Program-made: the position numbers and the translations under genes
The notes under the pieces: generated by a model
Seen by the model: the letters and a program-made list of their open reading frames with translations, nothing else
Told to the model about the DNA's origin: nothing
Database searches by the model: none
Source: Candidatus Woesearchaeota archaeon
Lineage (GTDB): Archaea > Nanobdellota > Nanobdellia > Woesearchaeales > UBA119
Assembly (NCBI GenBank): GCA_030156615.1
Contig: JASGME010000005.1
Span: forward strand, 1-64,000
Length of the DNA: 64,000 bases
Direction: 5' to 3'
Shown: positions 48,172 to 58,198 of the stretch, in pieces
How positions within the stretch are numbered: position 1 is the stretch's first letter
Layout: each line of letters opens with the position of its first letter

Positions 48172-50592
48172 GTGATTGATATGGATAGAAAACAAAAGGA
48201 AGGGCAATTTATTCTTTGGTTTGATCAGATTAGCGTTGATGATGTTGATTTAGTGGGAGGAAAAAATGCCTCGCTTGGAGAAATGTATTCTCAACTAACT
48301 CAAAAAGGAATCTCTGTGCCAAATGGCTTTGCAATAACATCAAAAGGATATTGGGATTTTATAAATTCAAACAGACTTGCCCAGCAGATTGACCAGTTAG
48401 TTAATTCCATTGATTTGGATAATTTAAATGATCTTGCCGAAAAAGGACATAAAATAAGAGAAATGATAAGAAATGCCTCTTTTCCAGAGCATTTAAGGGA
48501 AGCAATCGTTGAAGCATACAAACATCTTTGTATCCAATACGGCAAAGATGCAGATGTAGCCGTTAGATCAAGTGCAACCGCAGAGGATCTTGCAGATGCA
48601 TCATTTGCAGGTCAACAAGAAACATATCTGAACATTCGGGGAGATGATATGCTTTTGAATTCTATAAAGAACTGCTTCGCCTCACTCTTTACAAACAGGG
48701 CAATAGTTTATAGAGCAAACAAGGGATTTAATAGTAGTTCCATTGCATTATCAGTTGGCGTTCAAAAGATGGTCAGGGCAGATAAAGGGGCTTCTGGTGT
48801 AATGTTTACTCTTGATACTGAATCTGGATTTGAGGATGTAATCTTTATAACGGCAATATACGGCTTAGGAGAGAACATCGTTCAGGGGCGCGTAAATCCT
48901 GATGAATACTATGTTTTTAAGTCTACTTTTAAGCAAGGCTATAGATCAATATTATCAAAAAAGCTTGGCTCAAAGAGCGAGATGCTTGTTTATACTGTTG
49001 ATGGCAACAAAAGAACAAAAAACATCCCAGTTTCTGAAGAAGATCAGAAAAGATTTGTTCTTTCTGATGATGAAATCCTGAAGCTAGCAAACTGGGCAAT
49101 GATTATTGAAGATCATTACTCTGAAAAGAGAGGAAAAAAGACATTTATGGATATGGAATGGGCAAAGGATGGAATAACAAATGAACTGTTTATTGTACAG
49201 GCAAGGCCTGAAACTGTCCATTCAATTAAAAACAAAAATGTTCTTGAGAAATATATCTTGAAGGAAAAATCAAAGGTTCTTTGTGAAGGGATGAGCGTTG
49301 GCTCAAAGATAGGAACAGGCATCGTTTCAATTATCAAGGATCCTTCTGAGATTGATTCTTTTGTTCCGGGCAGTGTTCTTGTAACTGAAATGACTGATCC
49401 TGATTGGAATCCAATAATGAAGAAGGCTTCCTCAATAATTACAAACAAGGGTGGCAGGACATGTCATGCTGCAATCGTTTCTAGAGAGCTCGGAATCCCT
49501 TGCGTGGTAGGAACAGTAAATGCTACAGAGGTTTTAAAGAATGGGCAAGAGGTTACTGTAGATTGCTCTTCTGGAGAGAAAGGCTATGTCTACGAAGGAA
49601 AGCTTGATTTTCATATTGAAAAACACGAATTAGATAAATTGCCTCAGACAAATACAAAGATTATGATAAATCTTGGAAATCCTGATGTAGCCTTTTCATA
49701 CGCATCCTTGCCTGTTGATGGTGTTGGATTAGTAAGAGAAGAGTTTATCGTTAATTCTTACATAAAGGTTCATCCTCTTGCTTTGTTGAATTTTGAAGAT
49801 ATTCAAGATGAAAATGTAAAGAAGGAGATAGAAGAGATAACACGCAATTACGAATCAAAGCCTGAGTTCTTTAAAGATATGCTTGCCCAAGGAATTGCAA
49901 CAATTGCTGCCGCATTTTATCCTAAGAAGGTTATAGTAAGGTTATCTGATTTCAAATCAAATGAGTATGCTGGATTAATAGGAGGAAGATTCTTTGAGCC
50001 TAATGAAGAGAATCCGATGCTTGGATGGAGGGGAGCATCTAGGTATTATAGCGAAGAATACAAGGCTGCATTTGAACTTGAATGTGCTTCACTTAAGCGT
50101 GTAAGAGACGAGATTGGATTAAATAATGTTCAGATAATGGTTCCTTTCTGTAGAACTGTTGATGAAGGGAAAAAGGTTATAGAAATATTGGCAAATAATG
50201 GATTGCGTCAGGGGGAGAATGGATTGGAGATTTATGCAATGTGCGAAGTCCCGTCAAATGTTGTTTTAGCAGATGAATTTCTTGAGGTTTTTGATGGCTT
50301 TAGTATAGGCACTAATGATTTGACCCAACTTGTTTTAGGATTAGACAGGGATTCTGGTTATCTTTCTTCTTTATACGATGAAGAGAATCCTGCTGTTGTC
50401 AGATTAGTTGAGAGCGTTATAAAGACTACAAAGAGCAAAGGCAAATACATCGGCTTGTGTGGTCAAGCCCCTTCTGATAAGCCAGATTTTGTTAGATTAC
50501 TTGTTAATGCAGGTATTGATTCAATCTCCCTTAACCCGGATGCTGTAATTAAAACAAAAATGCTTGTTTCAGATTTAGAAAAAGGAGAGTGA
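48172..50592 (+). CDS. ppsA: Phosphoenolpyruvate synthase
   Basis: VGGKNASLGEMYSQL, RSSATAEDLADASFAGQQETYLN, GGRTCHAAIVSRELGIPCVVG, FSIGTNDLTQL. Confidence 0.96.
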   Translation: MIDMDRKQKEGQFILWFDQISVDDVDLVGGKNASLGEMYSQLTQKGISVPNGFAITSKGYWDFINSNRLAQQIDQLVNSIDLDNLNDLAEKGHKIREMIRNASFPEHLREAIVEAYKHLCIQYGKDADVAVRSSATAEDLADASFAGQQETYLNIRGDDMLLNSIKNCFASLFTNRAIVYRANKGFNSSSIALSVGVQKMVRADKGASGVMFTLDTESGFEDVIFITAIYGLGENIVQGRVNPDEYYVFKSTFKQGYRSILSKKLGSKSEMLVYTVDGNKRTKNIPVSEEDQKRFVLSDDEILKLANWAMIIEDHYSEKRGKKTFMDMEWAKDGITNELFIVQARPETVHSIKNKNVLEKYILKEKSKVLCEGMSVGSKIGTGIVSIIKDPSEIDSFVPGSVLVTEMTDPDWNPIMKKASSIITNKGGRTCHAAIVSRELGIPCVVGTVNATEVLKNGQEVTVDCSSGEKGYVYEGKLDFHIEKHELDKLPQTNTKIMINLGNPDVAFSYASLPVDGVGLVREEFIVNSYIKVHPLALLNFEDIQDENVKKEIEEITRNYESKPEFFKDMLAQGIATIAAAFYPKKVIVRLSDFKSNEYAGLIGGRFFEPNEENPMLGWRGASRYYSEEYKAAFELECASLKRVRDEIGLNNVQIMVPFCRTVDEGKKVIEILANNGLRQGENGLEIYAMCEVPSNVVLADEFLEVFDGFSIGTNDLTQLVLGLDRDSGYLSSLYDEENPAVVRLVESVIKTTKSKGKYIGLCGQAPSDKPDFVRLLVNAGIDSISLNPDAVIKTKMLVSDLEKGE

Positions 50593-50594
50593 AG

Positions 50595-51386
50595 ATGTAT
50601 CAGGAAAAATTGATGGGAAAGAAAGGAAGAACACTTATCCTTGCCTATGATCATGGCTTGGAGCATGGACCTATTGATTTTAACTTGAATTCTGCCGATC
50701 CGGATTTTATATTTGACATTGCAGTAAAAAGCAAGGTGAGCGGAGTTGTTGTTCTGTCCGGCCTAGCAGAGCAATACGGAAGAAAATATGGCTTCTTCCT
50801 CCCTTTAATTGTTAAGTTAAATGGGAAATCCTCAATAGGAGAAGGAGAACCATATTCAGCGCAATTCTGTTCTGTAGAAAGGGCTGCAAAACTTGGTGCC
50901 TCAGCCGTAGGTTACACAATTTACCTGGGGAGCGAAGAAGAAGCAAAAATATTTAAGGAGTTTGGGCAGATTGTTGAGGAAGCCCATTCAAGGCAATTGC
51001 CTGTTATAGCATGGGTATATCCGAGAGGAAAGGCTGTTAAAGATGATTTATCAACTGAAATTCTTGCCTATGCAGGAAGAACAGCACTTGAACTTGGCGC
51101 AGATATTGTAAAATTGAAATATAATGGCGATTTCGAAGGATTTAAATGGGTTGTTAAGAATGCCGGATTGTGTGATGTTGTTGTTGCAGGTGGAGAAAAA
51201 GAAGAGGATCCATTGTCTTTTTTGAGATCAGTGAAGGAAGTTTTAGATGCAGGTGCAAAAGGAGTTGCCGTTGGAAGAAATGTCTGGCAAAGCGAAAATC
51301 CTCTTGGAATGCTAGATGCCCTGACGAAGCTCATCTTCCACGATGTTCCCCCTGAAAAAGCTGTTATGTATGTGAATAAGATATAA
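50595..51386 (+). CDS. fba: Archaeal class I (DhnA-type) fructose-bisphosphate aldolase
   Basis: ILAYDHGLEHGPIDF, LGADIVKLKYNGD, VVVAGGEKEEDP, GAKGVAVGRNVWQ. Confidence 0.92.
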   Translation: MYQEKLMGKKGRTLILAYDHGLEHGPIDFNLNSADPDFIFDIAVKSKVSGVVVLSGLAEQYGRKYGFFLPLIVKLNGKSSIGEGEPYSAQFCSVERAAKLGASAVGYTIYLGSEEEAKIFKEFGQIVEEAHSRQLPVIAWVYPRGKAVKDDLSTEILAYAGRTALELGADIVKLKYNGDFEGFKWVVKNAGLCDVVVAGGEKEEDPLSFLRSVKEVLDAGAKGVAVGRNVWQSENPLGMLDALTKLIFHDVPPEKAVMYVNKI

Positions 51387-51420
51387 CCATAAGTTAATTA
51401 CAATAATTCTCTAATCGTAG

Positions 51421-51642
51421 AAAACAATTGTACTTTATAGCAGTGGAAAACCACTTGAACCAGCAGAAAATTTTGGAATTGGCCCAGGTCTTGCAAGAGA
51501 AATACCAGGGACAGACGGATTAATTGAAAGATTTAGATATGATGACCACGAACCTTTTGGGCAGCATTTGAACTATGAAATAATTGTTTCCGGAAAAGAT
51601 AGAAAACCGATTATTGATAATCACCATATCCCGCTAGAATAA
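51421..51642 (+). pseudogene. Start-less coding fragment of unknown family
   Basis: KTIVLYSSGKPLEPAENFGIGPGLAREIPGTDGLIERFRYDDHEPFGQHLNYEIIVSGKDRKPIIDNHHIPLE*, preceded in frame by TAG, no ATG/GTG/TTG. Confidence 0.4.
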
Positions 51643-51713
51643 ATAAAATTATTGACAGTTAGCGTGTCTCATGGATCCAAAATTAAATACTAACTTTTTA
51701 TTTTATATCTTTT

Positions 51714-52034
51714 TTGGAGGGAAAAATGAAATATGTAATTAAAGGGATTGAGAACATAGATAATATTCATAGATATATTATTAAGAAGGATAAAAATATT
51801 CATAATGCTTTCTGTAATTTATTGTCAGAATTTAATTTTGGAGAAGATGCTATTAACAAAGTAGATACTATTTTTGATGATTTAGATAATGAATTCATTT
51901 ATGTTACAAATAATGAATTGGATGTTTATTTCTTTATAACCAAAGAATATGTTAATCTTGTTATTAAAACAAGTATTCCACAAAATGAATTAAACAAATC
52001 AATTAGAAAATATTTTTCTTTTCCTGGTCTTTAA
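51714..52034 (+). CDS. Hypothetical small protein
   Basis: Ribosome-binding-like ggaggg upstream of ATG 51726 (MKYVIKG). Confidence 0.45.
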   Translation: MEGKMKYVIKGIENIDNIHRYIIKKDKNIHNAFCNLLSEFNFGEDAINKVDTIFDDLDNEFIYVTNNELDVYFFITKEYVNLVIKTSIPQNELNKSIRKYFSFPGL

Positions 52035-52045
52035 ATTATTTGCTT

Positions 52046-52218
52046 CAAAATGCTTCTTCTTTTGTTACCTCTGAATTTGGTTTTGATCTTTCCGAGCAAA
52101 GGCTAATTATATTCTTATCTTCTTTGTAAGTTTTTCTCAGAATCTTGAGCAATTACTTTTAGGAAATAAACCCCTAACTCTAAAAAATCTTAAAGAAATA
52201 TATTCTAAATATTTGTAG
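52046..52218 (+). pseudogene. Frameshifted coding remnant
   Basis: QNASSFVTSEFGFDLSEQRLIIFLSSL then, in another frame, SFSQNLEQLLLGNKPLTLKNLKEIYSKYL*. Confidence 0.35.
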
Positions 52219-52365
52219 ATTTTGATATTTTTTAGAATCTTAGAAAAATTTCACAACTTATTTATATCATTTATCAATTAAATCAAATGTCTGTTGGAAA
52301 ACACTTTTGTGCCAAATATCGCATAAGATAGGATGTATCAGTTAATAAATGTTTGAGACGGAAAA

Positions 52366-52620
52366 ATGAATATTGAAAAATTAAGATCTGACTTAATAAA
52401 TATCTATAAAACTTATTTGTCTGATCCAGAAAACGAGGAAAACAAGAGTTTGGCAGGAAGAATATATAATAAATATAAAGATTTAGACCCGCTCCTAACT
52501 CCAGAAATTGCTATTGCAATGAGTAATTTGGTAGATATTGGATTTAATACAGGAGTTAAGACATCTCAAGATGAAATAAAGGAAATTATAAAGAAATTAG
52601 AAAATGGTGCTCCTAAATAA
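52366..52620 (+). CDS. Hypothetical small protein
   Basis: 84 aa intact ORF, helix-rich. Confidence 0.45.
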   Translation: MNIEKLRSDLINIYKTYLSDPENEENKSLAGRIYNKYKDLDPLLTPEIAIAMSNLVDIGFNTGVKTSQDEIKEIIKKLENGAPK

Positions 52621-52683
52621 AAGTGATAACTTCTTTTCTTTTTTATAACAACTTTTATTAATGATTCTTGCTAATCAATAGCT

Positions 52684-54279
52684 ATGCTGACGATTGCTCA
52701 AACATTAAACTATTATAAGAATCCTCTTGTGCAGAAGCTAATCTCTTGGCATTCAAGAGGCAGGGAGGTAGGAATTAGATTACTTTCAGGCCAGTTTGCT
52801 TCTCGTCCTAATACAATAGAATATCCATCAGATGTTTTGGAGTTTGCTAAAGTGCGTGCTTCTTCTTTTCACATTTCTGAAGAGCATTGGCAGGATCCTT
52901 GGCTTCTCTCATCAGCAAAAGGTAAGGAACTTGAAGATTTGAGAACAGGCTGGGATCTTGTTTTGGATCTAGACTTCCCTGTTTTTGAGTCTACTAAATT
53001 AATTACGATTGCAGTCATAAATGCTTTGAAAGCCCATGGAATTAAGCATATCTCATGCAAATTTTCAGGCAATAAAGGTTTCCATATAGGCGTTCCTTTT
53101 GAATCATTTCCAAAAGAGATTCTTGGAGAGGAAACAAGGAGGCTTTTTCCTGATGGACCAAAGAAAATAATGAGCTATATCGTTAATTATATTGATAACA
53201 AGGAAAACGGCTATGCTCTTTCAAAGAAAATCCTTGAATCAGATGCTTTTAGGGATTTTAAAGATAAAAATCCAGATAAGGCAAAGCTTCTTATTCAAAA
53301 GGCATGTGCAAATTGTGGGAACATTCTTCCGAATGCTCCTGATAAAAAGATAATCTACAAGTGTCCTAATTGTGGCACTGAACTAGAAGATGGCTCGCAG
53401 CCCTACAAGATATGTCCTAATTGCTCAAGGATTATGAAAAGAATTGAAATAGAGACAGAAAATAAATGCAATGTCTGTGGTTCTACAAGTATTCAGGAGA
53501 AGATAAACCTTGCAATAGACGAGATACTAATTGCTCCAAGACATCTCTATAGAGCTCCTTATTCTCTTCATGAAAAATCCGGCTTAGCCTCCCTTCCAAT
53601 ATCGCCAGAGAATGTAGCTAGGTTTGAGAGAGAAAATGCGTCTCGGGAGGAGGTTTTAGCTATTTTAGACAAATTTAACGGGCTGCAAGATGATGAATTG
53701 TTTAATGCCCTAGATTCTGCCGGCCTTCTGTTCCTAAATCCTGATAAGGCAGAACAAGGAGAAGCCAGCACTCTTTTAATTGAAGCATTTGATTTTGACA
53801 AAAAAAGAGAGATGCTTAAAGAAGCCACAACTCCTAATAATTTTCAAAAAGAAAAACGCGATATTGTTTATGATGCAGCCAATAATCAAAGATTTGAAGA
53901 AGAGAGCTTTCCACCATGTATAAAACTTGCATTGAAAGGAGTCTCCGATGGCAGGAAGAGACTTGTTTTTATCTTGTTCAACTTCTTAAGAAGTTCAGGT
54001 TGGACTCTCGATGAAATATCAGCAAGGCTATACGAATGGAATAAAAATAATGAGGAGCCTCTTAGAGACGCTTATATAAAAAGTCAGATAGAATATCAAA
54101 AGAAAGGAAAACCAATTCCTCCACCAAATTGCGACGCATCAGGTTATTACAAAGACATGGGCATTTGTCATCCTGATGCTATTTGCCAAACGATAAAGAA
54201 CCCTGTAAGTTATCCAAGGAGATATGTAAAGAGATTCATGAAAAAGACAAAGAAAACTAAAAAAAGCAAGAAAAGTTAA
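52684..54279 (+). CDS. Fused PriS-PriL-like DNA primase
   Basis: PriS: DLVLDLDFP, KFSGNKGFHIGVP; Zn ribbons; PriL Fe-S-type C-term FPPCIKLAL...CDASGYYKDMGICHPDAICQTIKNPVSYPRRYVK. Confidence 0.85.
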   Translation: MLTIAQTLNYYKNPLVQKLISWHSRGREVGIRLLSGQFASRPNTIEYPSDVLEFAKVRASSFHISEEHWQDPWLLSSAKGKELEDLRTGWDLVLDLDFPVFESTKLITIAVINALKAHGIKHISCKFSGNKGFHIGVPFESFPKEILGEETRRLFPDGPKKIMSYIVNYIDNKENGYALSKKILESDAFRDFKDKNPDKAKLLIQKACANCGNILPNAPDKKIIYKCPNCGTELEDGSQPYKICPNCSRIMKRIEIETENKCNVCGSTSIQEKINLAIDEILIAPRHLYRAPYSLHEKSGLASLPISPENVARFERENASREEVLAILDKFNGLQDDELFNALDSAGLLFLNPDKAEQGEASTLLIEAFDFDKKREMLKEATTPNNFQKEKRDIVYDAANNQRFEEESFPPCIKLALKGVSDGRKRLVFILFNFLRSSGWTLDEISARLYEWNKNNEEPLRDAYIKSQIEYQKKGKPIPPPNCDASGYYKDMGICHPDAICQTIKNPVSYPRRYVKRFMKKTKKTKKSKKS

Positions 54280-54327
54280 TTTTTTAAATCAGAATTGATT
54301 TCATTCTCAAACGATTGTGTGATTTTT

Positions 54328-57024
54328 ATGGAACCGGATTTTTATAAGATTGCAAAGAAATGGCAAAAGGAATGGGAAAAAGAAGATATATTTAAAACAA
54401 GAGAGGATAAAACGCATAAGAAATTCTATTGCTTGGAGATGTTTCCATATCCGTCTGGTTATCTCCATATGGGACATGTTCGTAATTATACAATAGGAGA
54501 TGCATATGCCCGTTACAAAAGGATGAAAGGATTTAATGTTCTTTATCCGATGGGCTATGATTCTTTCGGGCTTCCAGCAGAGAATGCAGCCATCAAGAAC
54601 AGTGTTAATCCAAAAGAATGGACTGAAAAAAACATAGAAGGAATAAAAAAGCAAGAAAAAGAGATGGGCTTTTCTTATGATTGGTCAAGGGAGATTGCAA
54701 CCCATAAAGAGGAATACTATAGATGGAACCAATGGTTTTTCTTGCAGTTCTGGAAGAAAGGGCTTGCATATCAGAAGGAAGGATTTGTAAATTGGTGCCC
54801 AAGTTGCAGGACAGTATTGGCAAACGAGCAAGTTGTTAATGGAAAATGTTGGAGATGCGGCTCCGATGTTGAAAAGAAGAATCTGAAGCAGTGGTATCTA
54901 AAGATAACCGATTATGCAGAGAGACTACTGAAAGATTTGGATTCCCTTGATGATTGGCCAGAACCAGTTAAGATTATGCAGAAAAACTGGATTGGAAAAT
55001 CAGAGGGAACCAAGATAAAATTTAGGATAAAAGGAATTGATAAGGAGATAGAAACATTCACAACGCGGGCTGATACTATATATGGCATAACATATCTTGT
55101 TATAGCACCAGAGCATCCTCTAACAACAGAACTTATTCAGGATTCTGATAAAGAAGAAGAAGCAAGGCGTTTTATTAATGAATGCATGAATGAAAGTTAT
55201 GAGAGCAGGATTGCAGAGAACAAAAAGAAGAGAGGTTTCTTTACAGGAAGTTATGCAATTCATCCTCTTACACAAGAAGAGATACCTATCTTCATTGCTA
55301 ACTATGTATTATTTGAATACGGAACAGGAATAGTCATGGGAGTTCCTGCTCATGATCAACGCGATTTCATGTTTGCTAAAGAATACAATCTTCCAATCCG
55401 GCTTGTAATAAAACCAGTAAGCTCAGAAATAAATGAAGAGGATATGAGCGAAGCCTATTTAGGCTCAGGAATTCTTGTTAACAGTGGACCTTTTAATGGT
55501 CTTAAAAATGAAGAGGCAATCCCAAAGATTCAGGATTATCTTGAAAAGGAAGGATTGGGAAAGAGGGCAACAACATATAAGCTGAGGGATTGGCTTATTT
55601 CAAGACAAAGATATTGGGGCACGCCGATTCCAATGATTTATTGTAAAAAATGCGGAGTTGTTCCGGAAAAGGAAGAGAATCTTCCTGTGGTATTGCCAGA
55701 AGATGTTGAATTTGGCTCAGGCAATCCTTTAGCCACCTCAAAAACCTTTGTTCATACAAAATGTCCTTATTGCGGTGGAGATGCTATAAGAGAAACAGAT
55801 ACTATGGACACATTCTTTGATTCTTCATGGTATTTCTTGCGGTATATAAGCCCAAAAAACAGAGAAGCTCCTTTTGAAAAAAAGGAAGCCGATTATTGGT
55901 TTCCTGTTGATCAGTACATAGGAGGCATAGAACATGCAGTTCTTCATTTATTGTATTCAAGGTTCTTCACCAAAGTTCTTTACGACATGGGATTGGTTTC
56001 TTCTGAAGAACCTTTTAAAAGACTGTTGACACAAGGAATGGTAGTTAAGGATGGAGCAAAGATGTCAAAATCATTGGGCAATGTTGTTGATCCACAGGAG
56101 TTTAATGTTAAATACGGTCCGGACACTTTACGCTTTTTTATACTGTTTGCGGCATCACCTGAAAATGAATTGGATTGGAAGAACAGAGAGACTGAAGGCA
56201 ATTATAAATTTCTAGTTAGATTATACTCTAGGATTCTTGAAACCAAGAAAATTCTAAAAAATCAGAAGGCAGGAAAAGAGATTAATCTCTACGATAAATA
56301 TATGCTGAGCATTATAAACAGAGCAATCTCTGAGCTGGATGAGCTCTTTAATGGCTTTCGCTTTAACCTTGCAATAACCAAGATAATGAAGCTTGGAGAA
56401 GAACTTTTCAACTATCTCAAAAGAAACGACATAAAAGAAGATGTAATTGATGAATATGTTGTTGCTCTGTTGAAATTAATCTCACCGATTACACCTCATA
56501 TTGCAGAGGAGCTTTGGCATCAACTCGGCCACGACTCTTTCATTTCTTTAGAGAACTGGCCAGAATCAGATTCTAAAAAGATTGATGCTACTGCTGAATT
56601 CCTCATAGAATTAAATGAGAAGATTTCCGAAGACATAATGACTATAAGAAAGCTTGTAAAGATTCCTGCGAAGCGTATAAAATTAATCCTTGCAGAAGAT
56701 TGGAAATACGAGTTATATAATTTTATTAAAAAAGGAGCCAAGGAAAAAGATATCAAAAGCTTTGTTATGAATTCCGAGTTTAAACGATATGGTAAGGAAG
56801 CCCTTTTTATTGCAGAGGAATTCATGAAGAATCCACAAAAGATTTCAGAGCCAATATTCAATAAAGATGAAGAATTAGAATCCTATACTCTTTCTATTGA
56901 TTACATTAAAAAAGATTTAAAACTTGATTTAGATATTATTCTTAAGAAGAATTCAACTGATGAAACTGAGAAAGTGAAGCAAAGGAAAGCTAACCCCGGC
57001 AAGCCAGCCATAATCTTTGAATAA
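54328..57024 (+). CDS. leuS: Leucyl-tRNA synthetase, bacterial type
   Basis: CLEMFPYPSGYLHMGHVRNYTIGDAYARYKRMKGFNVLYPMGYDSFGLPAENAA; TTRADTIYGITYLVIAPEHPL; GAKMSKSLGNVVDP. Confidence 0.96.
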   Translation: MEPDFYKIAKKWQKEWEKEDIFKTREDKTHKKFYCLEMFPYPSGYLHMGHVRNYTIGDAYARYKRMKGFNVLYPMGYDSFGLPAENAAIKNSVNPKEWTEKNIEGIKKQEKEMGFSYDWSREIATHKEEYYRWNQWFFLQFWKKGLAYQKEGFVNWCPSCRTVLANEQVVNGKCWRCGSDVEKKNLKQWYLKITDYAERLLKDLDSLDDWPEPVKIMQKNWIGKSEGTKIKFRIKGIDKEIETFTTRADTIYGITYLVIAPEHPLTTELIQDSDKEEEARRFINECMNESYESRIAENKKKRGFFTGSYAIHPLTQEEIPIFIANYVLFEYGTGIVMGVPAHDQRDFMFAKEYNLPIRLVIKPVSSEINEEDMSEAYLGSGILVNSGPFNGLKNEEAIPKIQDYLEKEGLGKRATTYKLRDWLISRQRYWGTPIPMIYCKKCGVVPEKEENLPVVLPEDVEFGSGNPLATSKTFVHTKCPYCGGDAIRETDTMDTFFDSSWYFLRYISPKNREAPFEKKEADYWFPVDQYIGGIEHAVLHLLYSRFFTKVLYDMGLVSSEEPFKRLLTQGMVVKDGAKMSKSLGNVVDPQEFNVKYGPDTLRFFILFAASPENELDWKNRETEGNYKFLVRLYSRILETKKILKNQKAGKEINLYDKYMLSIINRAISELDELFNGFRFNLAITKIMKLGEELFNYLKRNDIKEDVIDEYVVALLKLISPITPHIAEELWHQLGHDSFISLENWPESDSKKIDATAEFLIELNEKISEDIMTIRKLVKIPAKRIKLILAEDWKYELYNFIKKGAKEKDIKSFVMNSEFKRYGKEALFIAEEFMKNPQKISEPIFNKDEELESYTLSIDYIKKDLKLDLDIILKKNSTDETEKVKQRKANPGKPAIIFE

Positions 57025-57101
57025 GTTCAAGAAGATTGCTTATTCCGGGAAAACCATCAATTCAAAAAACTTTATTAATCTTTGATGATAATACAAGTAA
57101 T

Positions 57102-58088
57102 ATGATTCCAGATAAGCTCAAAAAAGGAGATGTCATAAGAGTCATCAGTCCTTCAAGGAGTTTAGCAATGCCTTGGATAACTGATTCTATTAAGAATGAG
57201 GCAAAGAGAAAAATAGAATCATTGGGATTCAAGGTGAGTTTTGGAGCTCATATAATGGAGATTAACGAATTTAATTCTTCAGATGTTATGTCAAGGATTA
57301 ATGATTTGCATGATGCTTTTGCAGATAAAAGTGTTAAAGCCATATTAACTTCAATTGGCGGATTTAATTCCAACGAACTATTGCCTTTTATAGATTATGA
57401 TTTAATCAAGAGAAATCCTAAGATATTCTGTGGCTATTCAGATATTACTGCTTTACAAAACGCAATTTACTCCAAAACTGGTTTAATTACATATTACGGC
57501 CCGCATTTTTTTGATTTTGGGGAAATCAAGGGTTTTGATTATACATTAGATTATTTTAAAAAATGTTTAATGGAAGAAGGACCTTTTGAGATAAAGAAAT
57601 CAGAAAAATGGAGTAATGACAGATGGGGTAAAGATCAGGAGAATAGAACTTTTGAGAATAACGAAGGATTCTATGTTGTAAATCCCGGAGAATTCAATGG
57701 AACAATAATCGGCGGAAACCTGGTAACCTTCCATAGCCTTCTCGGATCAGAATATAGACCAACATTCAAAGATAGCGTATTATTCTTAGAAGAGGACTAT
57801 GACGAAACAATCTACACCTTAAATAGAAATCTGACTTCACTTACATTACAGCCTGATTTTTCAGAAGTAAAGGGTATTGTTTTTGGAAGGTTTCAGCCAG
57901 AAAGCAAAATCGGAGAGAAAGAAATTAAGATGATTGTTAAGAACAATAGCTCTCTAAGCAAGATTCCTATTATCGGAGGAGTTGATTTTGGTCATACAAC
58001 TCCAAGAATAACTTTCCCCATAGGCGGCAAGGTGTTTGTTTCAGCAAAAGCAAAGAATAAGATAAAAATAATTATTGAGGAACATTAA
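57102..58088 (+). CDS. S66 family peptidase (LD-carboxypeptidase/MccF-like)
   Basis: KKGDVIRVISPSRS, CGYSDITALQNAIY, GGNLVTFHSLLGSEYRP, VDFGHTTPRITFPIGG. Confidence 0.92.
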   Translation: MIPDKLKKGDVIRVISPSRSLAMPWITDSIKNEAKRKIESLGFKVSFGAHIMEINEFNSSDVMSRINDLHDAFADKSVKAILTSIGGFNSNELLPFIDYDLIKRNPKIFCGYSDITALQNAIYSKTGLITYYGPHFFDFGEIKGFDYTLDYFKKCLMEEGPFEIKKSEKWSNDRWGKDQENRTFENNEGFYVVNPGEFNGTIIGGNLVTFHSLLGSEYRPTFKDSVLFLEEDYDETIYTLNRNLTSLTLQPDFSEVKGIVFGRFQPESKIGEKEIKMIVKNNSSLSKIPIIGGVDFGHTTPRITFPIGGKVFVSAKAKNKIKIIIEEH

Positions 58089-58198
58089 TATTTCTTATGG
58101 ACATTATTCATTTTCAATTTTACCTTTTGAATTCTTTCTGAAATTAGTTCGCTCAGGGGAAACTTTATATAATAAATGAAAATTTCTGTTTTTTCCAA

